Positions 7,433 to 13,922 of a DNA stretch of 14,712 nucleotides are shown one piece after another. A program made the position numbers and the translations under genes. Positions within the stretch are counted from its first letter, which is position 1. Every line of letters starts with the position of its first letter. Source of the stretch: Alphaproteobacteria bacterium (GTDB taxonomy: Bacteria; Pseudomonadota; Alphaproteobacteria; MED-G09); the NCBI GenBank assembly GCA_018658685.1, contig JABHUT010000099.1, positions 1 through 14,712 on the forward strand, written 5' to 3'. The notes beneath the pieces are model-generated. The model ran no database searches, had not been told where the DNA came from, and was given only the letters and a program-made list of their open reading frames with translations.

Positions 7433-9433
7433 AAGAAAAATTTACTTTCAATGGAAAAAAGCCCTTACTTGATTCAGCATAAAGATAATCCAGTTCATTG
7501 GATGCCTTGGTCTGAAAAAGCTTTTGTTTTAGCTAAAAAAGAAGATAAACCTATTTTACTATCGGTTGGTTATGCCGCTTGTCATTGGTGTCATGTAATG
7601 GCTCATGAATCTTTTGAAGATGAAGGTGTGGCATCTTTAATGAATGAACATTTCATTAATATTAAAGTTGATAGAGAAGAGCGGCCGGATATTGATGCAA
7701 TTTATATGTCAGCACTTCAGGCAATGGGCGTTCATGGTGGTTGGCCGATGACAATTTTTATGACCCCTGAGAAAAAAGCCTTTTGGGGGGGGACATATTT
7801 TTCTAAGGAGCCATTAAATGGAACCCCAAGTTTTCCTAATATCTTAGTTGGAATATCAAATGCTTACAAAAATGATAAAACTCTTATTTCTGAAAACTAC
7901 AAAGCTATTGATGATGCTATACGCAAAAAAAATACAAAAGATTCTTCAGGGAGCTTGAGTATTGATATTCTTGATAGAGTTTCAGACCAGTTATTAAATT
8001 TTTCAGATAAAGAAAATGGTGGATTAAAGGGTGCGCCAAAATTTCCTAATACGGCAACAATTGATAATTTATGGAGAGCTTTTATAAGAACGGGAAGGGA
8101 AGATTTTAAAGATCAAGTTCTTTTGACTCTTAGGAGGATATCGAACGGAGGTATCTATGATCAGTTAGGTGGAGGTTTTTCTCGTTATTCGGTTGATGAC
8201 CAGTGGTTAGTTCCTCACTTTGAAAAAATGCTTTATGACAACGCTTTGTTAATAGATATTTTTTCAACAGTTTATCAGATAGAAAAAGACCCCTTACTTA
8301 GGATTAGAGTAGAGGAAACGATAGATTGGGTTGTTTCTGACATGATTACTAGTAATGGAGGAATTTGTTCTGCAATAGACGCAGATAGTGAGGGTGTTGA
8401 AGGAAAATATTATGTTTGGAAATCAAAAGAAATTGACGATCTTTTGCAAAATGACTCCAGTCTATTTAAGTCTATTTTTGGTGTTACAGAAGAAGGAAAC
8501 TTTGAAGGAAATAATATTTTATTTTTTAATGGTTCTGTGACCGATCTTTCTGATCAAAGTATTATTAAATCGCGTTCAACTTTACTTAAAGAGAGAGCGA
8601 AAAGGGTGGCCCCTCTTCTAGATGATAAAATTTTGACTGACTGGAATGGCTTAATGATAGGGGCTCTTGCTAGGGCATCAAAAATATTTAATAATGAAGA
8701 TTGGATTGAGCATGCAGAAAAAGCTTATGAATTTATTATAAATAATTTAATAATTGATGATGTTCTTTATCATAGCTGGCGCGAGGACGAGGTTAGAGGA
8801 ATAGCCATGCTAGATGACCATGTTGCATTAATTGATGCATCGATTTCTCTTTATACCGTTACTCATAATGAAAAGTATTTAAATATAGCTGATACTCAAT
8901 TATCGTATTTGAACAAATATTTTCTTGATGAGGAAAGAGGGGGGTACTATTTAACCTCAGTAAATGCAGATGATGTTCCTATTCGGATGAAAATATCTAG
9001 CGATAGCGCAACCCCTTCTGGAAACGGTCTTCTTTTTAAAACTTTAGTTACCTGGTGGAGGCTATCAGGTCGAATTGATTTGAAAGAAAATATCTCCATG
9101 CTGGAAAAGAGCTTTGGTAAGGTGGTAGCTGAAAATTTTTCTAGTCATTGTACCTGGATTTCTGGTTTTGAGTCTTTTTATAAGGGTGTTGATTTTATTG
9201 TAGTTGGTGATTCAAAAAGTTCTGTTGTTAAAGAAATGGTAAATAATATTGGTAATTTAAAGCTCAATGATTCTATGCTAACTATAATAAATTCTGACGA
9301 TGATTTGCCAAAAAATCATCCGGCTTTCGGTAAGACTAATGTTAGCCAGGCAACAACTTATATTTGTAAAGAGCAGACTTGTTCACCCCCAATACTGGAT
9401 CCAGATAAAATCAAACAAAATTTATTTGAATAG
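7430..9433 (+). CDS. Thioredoxin-domain protein of the YyaL/SSP411 (DUF255) family
   Basis: This large conserved protein has an N-terminal thioredoxin-like domain and a C-terminal (alpha/alpha)6 barrel-like domain resembling N-acylglucosamine epimerases and glycosidases. Its biochemical role is not established. Counting from the ATG at 7451, the redox motif CHWCH uses Cys44 and Cys47 in GYAACHWCHVMAHESFED. Further landmarks are KVDREERPDID, GGWPMTIFMTP, KGAPKFPN, QLGGGFSRYSVDDQWLVPHFEKMLYDNALL, and a C-terminal CKEQTCSPP. The ATG at 7451 gives 660 residues but cuts off the family's usual N-terminus (NxLxxExSPYLxxH). Extending to ATT at 7430 adds seven codons giving MKKNLLS before the ATG-encoded MEKSPYL, restores that pattern and uses the AGGAG. 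I therefore prefer the ATT start (667 residues). A run of eight G at 7785-7792 encodes the conserved WGGTYF turn. The gene is 33 bases after the quinone reductase and may be in the same transcript. Confidence 0.94.
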   Translation: MKKNLLSMEKSPYLIQHKDNPVHWMPWSEKAFVLAKKEDKPILLSVGYAACHWCHVMAHESFEDEGVASLMNEHFINIKVDREERPDIDAIYMSALQAMGVHGGWPMTIFMTPEKKAFWGGTYFSKEPLNGTPSFPNILVGISNAYKNDKTLISENYKAIDDAIRKKNTKDSSGSLSIDILDRVSDQLLNFSDKENGGLKGAPKFPNTATIDNLWRAFIRTGREDFKDQVLLTLRRISNGGIYDQLGGGFSRYSVDDQWLVPHFEKMLYDNALLIDIFSTVYQIEKDPLLRIRVEETIDWVVSDMITSNGGICSAIDADSEGVEGKYYVWKSKEIDDLLQNDSSLFKSIFGVTEEGNFEGNNILFFNGSVTDLSDQSIIKSRSTLLKERAKRVAPLLDDKILTDWNGLMIGALARASKIFNNEDWIEHAEKAYEFIINNLIIDDVLYHSWREDEVRGIAMLDDHVALIDASISLYTVTHNEKYLNIADTQLSYLNKYFLDEERGGYYLTSVNADDVPIRMKISSDSATPSGNGLLFKTLVTWWRLSGRIDLKENISMLEKSFGKVVAENFSSHCTWISGFESFYKGVDFIVVGDSKSSVVKEMVNNIGNLKLNDSMLTIINSDDDLPKNHPAFGKTNVSQATTYICKEQTCSPPILDPDKIKQNLFE

Positions 9434-9454
9434 TGTACATTATTCAAAAATAAT
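9426..9454 (+). promoter_or_regulatory. Predicted umuDC promoter
   Basis: TTGAAT (9426-9431) and AATAAT (9449-9454) are separated by 17 bases, close to the sigma-70-type consensus and well placed in front of umuD (start 9490). The -35 overlaps the last codons of the DUF255 gene. The -10 lies inside the right arm of a perfect inverted repeat, so a protein bound there would block initiation. Assigned by eye. Confidence 0.45.
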
Positions 9455-9456
9455 GT
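9437..9456. repeat. Perfect 8-bp inverted repeat, candidate operator for umuDC
   Basis: ACATTATT (9437-9444) and AATAATGT (9449-9456) are exact reverse complements with a four-base CAAA spacer. The repeat occupies the spacer and -10 of the predicted umuD promoter, where a repressor operator is expected. It does not match the E. coli LexA box (CTGT-N8-ACAG), the Bacillus-type box, or the alphaproteobacterial GTTC/GAAC-N7-GTTC/GAAC boxes. It could also act as a weak AT-only hairpin after the DUF255 gene, but the stem has no GC run and only three T follow, so a terminator is less likely. Confidence 0.5.
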
Positions 9457-9489
9457 TTCTATATAAAAAATTTATGGAGAAACGGGTTT

Positions 9490-10005
9490 ATGCCAAGTGG
9501 TGGAATACGATCTGGAGCAGGAAGACCAAAGGGCCAAGGTAAGTTTGGTGAGGTAACCAAACCTGTACGAATTCCTATTAGTATGATTGATAGTGTTATG
9601 ACTTTTATACAAAGTTATGATTTATCTCTACCAATTTACAGCAACAAAGTTAATGCTGGTTTTCCGTCACCAGCAGATGACCATATGGAAGGAAAGCTTG
9701 ACCTGAATACTCATTTAATTAAACACCCTTCTGCAACTTTTTTTGTCAAGGCTACTGGTGACTCAATGATTGGCGCAGGTATTCACGAAGGAGATATTTT
9801 AGTTGTTGATAGAAGCTTAGAAGCTAGGAATGGAAAAGTAGTTATTGCAGCTGTTGATGGTAATCTGACTGTTAAAAGATTAAAAAAAAGTGGAAAAGAC
9901 ACACTTCTTTCTCCTGAGAATAATAATTACAAACCTATAAAGTTAACAGAAAATAATGATGTAGTTATTTGGGGTGTAGTTACTAATGTAATTCATAAAG
10001 TCTAG
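9490..10005 (+). CDS. umuD: UmuD-like SOS mutagenesis protein, self-cleaving S24-family peptidase
   Basis: UmuD is the regulatory subunit of translesion polymerase V. RecA filaments trigger its self-cleavage to UmuD', which joins UmuC. This 171-residue form has the Ser-Lys dyad at Ser92 (in KATGDSMIGAGI) and Lys129 (in GNLTVKRL). Their spacing of 37 equals that of E. coli UmuD (60 and 97). The cleavage site is Ala56-Gly57 in NAGFPSPADD. Compared with the E. coli protein (139 residues) it has about 32 extra N-terminal residues starting GGIRSGAGRPKGQGKFG. This basic glycine-rich segment is, from memory, common in other alphaproteobacterial and cyanobacterial UmuD proteins. It is not a LexA: it has no winged-helix domain. 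GGAG at 9476-9479 lies ten bases before the ATG. The umuC gene follows after two bases, so the pair is one operon. Confidence 0.95.
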   Translation: MPSGGIRSGAGRPKGQGKFGEVTKPVRIPISMIDSVMTFIQSYDLSLPIYSNKVNAGFPSPADDHMEGKLDLNTHLIKHPSATFFVKATGDSMIGAGIHEGDILVVDRSLEARNGKVVIAAVDGNLTVKRLKKSGKDTLLSPENNNYKPIKLTENNDVVIWGVVTNVIHKV

Positions 10006-10007
10006 CC

Positions 10008-11273
10008 TTGAAAACATTGTTTGCTCTTGTTGACTGCAATAATTTCTATGTATCGTGTGAACGAGTTTTTAACCCTTGTTTAATAAATCAACCTGTGGTC
10101 GTTTTATCCAATAATGATGGATGTATTATTGCTCGCTCTAATGAGGCAAAAGCTCTTAATATACCTATGGGTGCTCCCTTTCATATCTATAGGGACTTTA
10201 TTAATGCGCATAGGGTTAAGGTTTATTCATCTAATTATCCGTTATACGGTGATATGTCGAATAGAGTTATGATGTCTCTTGCTGAATTTAATCCAAATTT
10301 AGAAGTTTACTCAATTGACGAAGCCTTTTTAAAATTTAATCAAACTAGTGGAACTAATTCTAGGCGTGGTGCTTTAAAAATTAAAGAAAGTATTTTTAAA
10401 TGGACAGGAATACCGGTTTCAATAGGCCTTGGACCGACAAAAACTTTAGCAAAGATTGCAAATACTTTCGCCAAGAAAAATAATCATCATGGAGTTTTTG
10501 ATTTGAGTTCGAAAACAAAACAGGAAGAAACCCTTAAAGATATTAATATTGAAAATATATGGGGTATTTCAAAGCGTTGGGGCTCTAAGCTTAGGATGAT
10601 CGGTATTGGCAATGCGTTACAGTTACGTGATTCATCCCCTCGCAGGATAAGGCAATATCTAGGTGTCGTTGTTGAGCGTATTGTTTATGAATTACAGGGT
10701 GTGGCTTGTCTCGATATTAACGAAATATTACCAAAGAAAAATATTATGTGCTCTCGTTCTTTTGGAAACGTTATTAGTGAAAAGACCATATTAAAACAAT
10801 TTATTGTTGAGCATACAATACGCGCTTGTGAGAAGATGCGAAATCAAAATACTCGAGCGCAAAGTGTGTATATCTTTTTAAAAACAAACAAATTTAATAA
10901 AGAAAAACAGTATAATGGAGGAATAGTACTTGGGTTAAACACGCCTTGCAGTGATACAGCTCAAATAATAAAATTAACATCTTCTGCGGTAGATATGATT
11001 TATCGACCAGGATATTTGTACCAAAAAGCTGGGATTATGCTTCTTGATTTAATACCAGAAGGTATAAATCAGTATGATTTTTTTGAAAATACAAATTATA
11101 GCCTATCTGATAAGCGCATGAAGGTCGTTGATTTACTTAATAAAAAATTTGGAGCTGGGACTATAGCTAATGGGGGTTTACGATCGAAGAATAAAGAAAA
11201 GTGGGATAGTAAGAAGTATTATTTGTCTCCAAGATATACAACACAGTGGGACGAATTACCACATGTCACTTAG
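10008..11273 (+). CDS. umuC: UmuC, catalytic subunit of Pol V-type translesion DNA polymerase (Y family)
   Basis: UmuC copies past damaged bases with low fidelity, in complex with UmuD' and RecA. The 421-residue length matches E. coli UmuC (422). Palm-domain catalytic acids are Asp9 (LVDCNNFYVSCERVF) and Asp104/Glu105 (YSIDEAF). The steric and finger region shows VVLSNNDGCIIARSNEAK, and a helix-hairpin-helix region lies near residues 182-208. QYDFF at 355-359 aligns with the beta-clamp-binding QLNLF of E. coli UmuC. The C-terminal LSPRYTTQWDELP is typical of the DUF4113 tail. No ATG is available: an in-frame TAA at 9996-9998 limits the start to TTG at 10008 (chosen, two bases after the umuD stop) or TTG at 10017. 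The latter would give the MFALVD start seen in many relatives. Neither has a strong ribosome binding site, suggesting coupling to umuD. Confidence 0.96.
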   Translation: MKTLFALVDCNNFYVSCERVFNPCLINQPVVVLSNNDGCIIARSNEAKALNIPMGAPFHIYRDFINAHRVKVYSSNYPLYGDMSNRVMMSLAEFNPNLEVYSIDEAFLKFNQTSGTNSRRGALKIKESIFKWTGIPVSIGLGPTKTLAKIANTFAKKNNHHGVFDLSSKTKQEETLKDINIENIWGISKRWGSKLRMIGIGNALQLRDSSPRRIRQYLGVVVERIVYELQGVACLDINEILPKKNIMCSRSFGNVISEKTILKQFIVEHTIRACEKMRNQNTRAQSVYIFLKTNKFNKEKQYNGGIVLGLNTPCSDTAQIIKLTSSAVDMIYRPGYLYQKAGIMLLDLIPEGINQYDFFENTNYSLSDKRMKVVDLLNKKFGAGTIANGGLRSKNKEKWDSKKYYLSPRYTTQWDELPHVT

Positions 11274-11338
11274 ATTAACCTTTTAATATATATAGCTAAA
11301 TTATTATTTATTAAATTGTAAAACAGCGAGAAAGACTG
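11274..11338 (+). promoter_or_regulatory. AT-rich gap upstream of the cupredoxin gene
   Basis: This 65-base gap separates umuC from the cupredoxin-domain gene and is very AT-rich. TTTAATA (11282-11288) and TATTAAA (11309-11315) form a loose 7-bp inverted repeat with a 20-base spacer. This could be a regulator site or chance in such AT-rich DNA. A GCGAG (11327-11331) about seven bases before the ATG is the likely ribosome binding site. No convincing -35/-10 pair and no GC-rich terminator hairpin were found. Confidence 0.3.
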
Positions 11339-12628
11339 ATGGCAACAATAAATTTATCATCAAACAATGATGTAATTATTCCTACAAATGATAACACAGA
11401 CTACAGAGGTTTGGCCGGTGACGATACTTATATTTTAATTTCACAAAAAAGTTCTACCTCAGTATCAATAATCGATACAGAAGGTAATAATGTTATTCAA
11501 TTACCTGAATGGTCAAAGATAAAATCAATAGTGGCAGCCAAGACTGCACTTAAAATAACTTGCGATGATATGACAGTTTTTACCATAAACGGAGCTGATA
11601 AATTTTCATATGATATAGGTGGGAATTTAACAAGTAATAGCCTAGGCAATATAAAAACATTTACAGAGTTCGTAAATATTTTCAATTTAACGCCTCCCTC
11701 CTCAGGAACAGTAAATGCTAGTACGAATAAAATTGTTTTCGATGATGCCTTTAGAACTCTTTATGAAGTTACAGTTAAAAAAGAAGATAATGGTAATAAA
11801 TATTATCTTAATAATGAGTTAAGCCCAGATCTTGCGCTGTCATCAGGAGAGAAATATGTTTTTGATCTTAACGATGCTACAGCCTCAAATCATCCACTAT
11901 CTATTTCTGAAACAAAAAATGGCACTCATAATGAAGGAGTTTCGATAAGCGAAGGTATAAATTATTTTATAAAAGGTTATGGTAAAACTGAACAAGAATT
12001 CTTTTCGTCGTTTTCCTCCGATAATAGTCTTGAAAATGCATTTGTAGTTTTTGAGCCATCATCAGATGATACAGTACTATATTATTATTGTTTATTTCAT
12101 AGTGGCATGGCAAATGATGCGAAAATTCTTATTGATAACTACGTTGAGAAGATCCCTGAAATTGTTGCAACTAGTATAGCTGTTCAAAGTGTGGGCGCAT
12201 CAGATTACAGCTTTACTACACAAGGGTTGCAAGCAAATGATCCAATATTGACTCTAGAAAGGGGTAAAACATATGAATTTGAAGTTTCAGCGCAAGGTCA
12301 TCCTTTTTGGATAAAGACTGATCAAATTAGTGGCTCCTCAAGTCAATATAACGACGGTATAACTAATAATGGTCTATCAAATGGTAAGCTAATTTTTACT
12401 GTTCCTTCTGATGCGCCATCAACATTGTATTATATTTGTCAAATTCATAGTAATATGACAGGCGTGATAAATATTGTTGATAACAATAATGGAACAATCA
12501 TTGAAACTAGTTCAAGTAATTCAGATAGTTCTTCAGCATCACCACCAAGCTATGGCTATAGTCTAGATATAGAATTAGCTTTTAGTAACGATCAAGATTT
12601 CATACCGACTAGCGGATATGATATATAA
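11339..12628 (+). CDS. Tandem cupredoxin-domain protein with a GDDTY-type N-terminal domain
   Basis: No named family is recognised for this whole 429-residue protein, but its parts can be read. Residues 1-115 form a beta-rich domain starting MATINLSSNNDVIIP, with LAGDDTYILI (25-34) resembling a single RTX-like or glycine/aspartate-rich motif. Two plastocyanin-like type 1 copper domains follow. The first has ligand candidates His185 (NHPL), Cys251, His254 and Met257 (YYYCLFHSGM). The second has His321 (GHPF), Cys367, His370 and Met373 (YYICQIHSNM). A serine-rich linker (390-402) leads to a short acidic, aromatic tail. There is no Sec signal peptide, which with the N-terminal motif hints at type I secretion or cytosolic retention. 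The copper role is inferred from ligands, and electron transfer, copper storage or a structural role are all possible. A DUF4149 membrane-protein gene starts 11 bases downstream. Confidence 0.85.
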   Translation: MATINLSSNNDVIIPTNDNTDYRGLAGDDTYILISQKSSTSVSIIDTEGNNVIQLPEWSKIKSIVAAKTALKITCDDMTVFTINGADKFSYDIGGNLTSNSLGNIKTFTEFVNIFNLTPPSSGTVNASTNKIVFDDAFRTLYEVTVKKEDNGNKYYLNNELSPDLALSSGEKYVFDLNDATASNHPLSISETKNGTHNEGVSISEGINYFIKGYGKTEQEFFSSFSSDNSLENAFVVFEPSSDDTVLYYYCLFHSGMANDAKILIDNYVEKIPEIVATSIAVQSVGASDYSFTTQGLQANDPILTLERGKTYEFEVSAQGHPFWIKTDQISGSSSQYNDGITNNGLSNGKLIFTVPSDAPSTLYYICQIHSNMTGVINIVDNNNGTIIETSSSNSDSSSASPPSYGYSLDIELAFSNDQDFIPTSGYDI

Positions 12629-12639
12629 TAGGACAATAG

Positions 12640-13035
12640 ATGGCTAATTACTTAACAGTAGCTTTATTTTCAATAATGGTTTTTTATTCTTTTGGAATAG
12701 CTATCAATGTTCATAGAACTTTAGATAAAGAAAATGCAGGTAAGCTTTTAAGAAAACTTTTCCCTATTTATTTTTTATGGGGAATTTTTATTTCTATACT
12801 AGCAGAAGTTATCTTTTTACTGAAAGGCCAGCAAGAGCAAGCATTTATAATGGCAATTATTGTTATAGGATATCTTTACTCTAGACAAATCTTGGTGCCA
12901 AAGATTAATGAAAGTAGAGACTTAGCAAATGGAGGAGATGAAAGATCAAAAAAGACTTTCCATTCACTCCATTTTCAAAGTGTAACAATCAATTTAATAC
13001 AAATGCTACTATTAGTAATTATACTATTTATTTAG
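12640..13035 (+). CDS. Small DUF4149-type (TMEM205-like) integral membrane protein
   Basis: This 131-residue protein has four predicted membrane segments, at about residues 4-22, 42-62, 68-84 and 115-131. A hydrophilic loop (85-114) contains VPKINESRD and FHSLHFQSVTINLIQ. The pattern P-x-INxxRD followed by FxxLHxxSVxxNxxQ matches my recollection of DUF4149 proteins, whose function is unknown. The conserved histidines (His108, His111) in the loop next to the last helix could bind metal, but this is only a thought prompted by the adjacent copper-domain gene. An AGGA is well placed upstream of the ATG. The gene is 11 bases after the cupredoxin-domain gene and is probably cotranscribed. Its stop overlaps that of the convergent SDR gene by four bases. 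Confidence 0.8.
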   Translation: MANYLTVALFSIMVFYSFGIAINVHRTLDKENAGKLLRKLFPIYFLWGIFISILAEVIFLLKGQQEQAFIMAIIVIGYLYSRQILVPKINESRDLANGGDERSKKTFHSLHFQSVTINLIQMLLLVIILFI

Positions 13036-13913
13036 ACAGATCTCTTGGCTTTATCAGCATCGTTTGATGATTTTATCATGTTACGAATACCGTCCCAATC
13101 ATCATCCGATAATTTATCTAGACTCTGATAGAAATTTCCAGCTGATCCAAGGTGGCTTGCACCATCAATAGCTATTGTCTGACCGGTAAGGTAATCACAT
13201 CCATCAGCCATTAAGAATGTAGCTAAGTTTCGAAGTTCTTGCATTTCACCATTTCTTCTCATTGGTATCTTTGCATCATTCTCATTTGAATCAGTATCTT
13301 GGCCAGGGCTTAGTCTTTCCCACGCACCTTTTGTAGGAAAAGGTCCGGGAGCAATAGCATTTAATCTAATGCCATAGTGACCCCATTCTGCCGCAAGAGA
13401 TTTAGTCATAATATTTACGCCTGCCTTTGACATTGCTGAAGGAACTGTAAAAGGCCCACCATTCCATATCCAAGTAGTTAGGATTGATATAACCGATCCT
13501 TTGACTTCTTGCTCAATCCAGCGAGTACCGCATGCATGTGTTAGATAAAAAGACCCACGAAACACTATATTAGAAATTGCTTCGAATCCTTTTGGACTAA
13601 TATCTTTTGTTGGAGAAATAAAATTACCAGCCGCATTATTAACCAGTCCTGTCAAAGCTCCGCCATCATTCCAGATTGTATCTATCATGTCATTAACTGC
13701 TTCCGAAACCCTAATATCACAAGCAAAACCTTTTATTTTACCGCCTTGATCAGTGATTTCTTTTACAGTCTCATCTAAGACCGCTTGCCTTCTACCGCAA
13801 ATATAAACTTCAGCACCTAACTCAGCATATTCTGATGCCATTTCTTTTCCTAAACCAGTGCCACCACCAGTAACTAGAATTCTTTTTCCTTTAAGGATGT
13901 CTTTTTGAAACAT
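13032..13913 (-). CDS. SDR-family oxidoreductase of the 2,4-dienoyl-CoA reductase type
   Basis: This 293-residue short-chain dehydrogenase has the cofactor loop TGGGTGLG (residues 15-22), CGRR at 39-42 (favouring NADPH) and NNAAGNF (92-98). It lacks the standard YxxxK. At that position it has PSAMSKAG, with Ser159 and Lys163, followed by KSLAAEWGHYGIRLNAIAPGP and TKGAWERL. This matches the mitochondrial and bacterial 2,4-dienoyl-CoA reductase type, which also replaces the tyrosine with serine. These enzymes reduce dienoyl-CoA made during breakdown of unsaturated fatty acids. A tyrosine usually found slightly upstream (TTYAW in bacterial relatives) is Trp148 here. The AGGA ribosome binding site overlaps the TAG stop of the upstream TIGR02186 gene, indicating coupled translation. 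The exact substrate is inferred. Confidence 0.9.
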   Translation of the reverse strand: MFQKDILKGKRILVTGGGTGLGKEMASEYAELGAEVYICGRRQAVLDETVKEITDQGGKIKGFACDIRVSEAVNDMIDTIWNDGGALTGLVNNAAGNFISPTKDISPKGFEAISNIVFRGSFYLTHACGTRWIEQEVKGSVISILTTWIWNGGPFTVPSAMSKAGVNIMTKSLAAEWGHYGIRLNAIAPGPFPTKGAWERLSPGQDTDSNENDAKIPMRRNGEMQELRNLATFLMADGCDYLTGQTIAIDGASHLGSAGNFYQSLDKLSDDDWDGIRNMIKSSNDADKAKRSV

Positions 13914-13922
13914 ATGATTTTC

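Noticed and set aside
9437..9456. Rho-independent terminator after the DUF255 gene
   Set aside because: The stem has only one GC pair in eight and just three T follow it, so it is too weak; its placement over a promoter fits an operator better.
9434..9489. Canonical LexA box upstream of umuD
   Set aside because: Neither CTGT-N8-ACAG nor paired GTTC/GAAC with 7-base spacing occurs in this gap; only the unrelated inverted repeat is present.
9300..9542. Rightward 80-codon open frame bridging the DUF255 end and umuD start
   Set aside because: It overlaps two well-supported genes in another frame and covers the predicted umuD promoter; its sequence resembles no family.
9490..10005. LexA repressor instead of UmuD
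   Set aside because: The N-terminal 50 residues are too short for the LexA winged-helix domain, and the gene directly precedes umuC.
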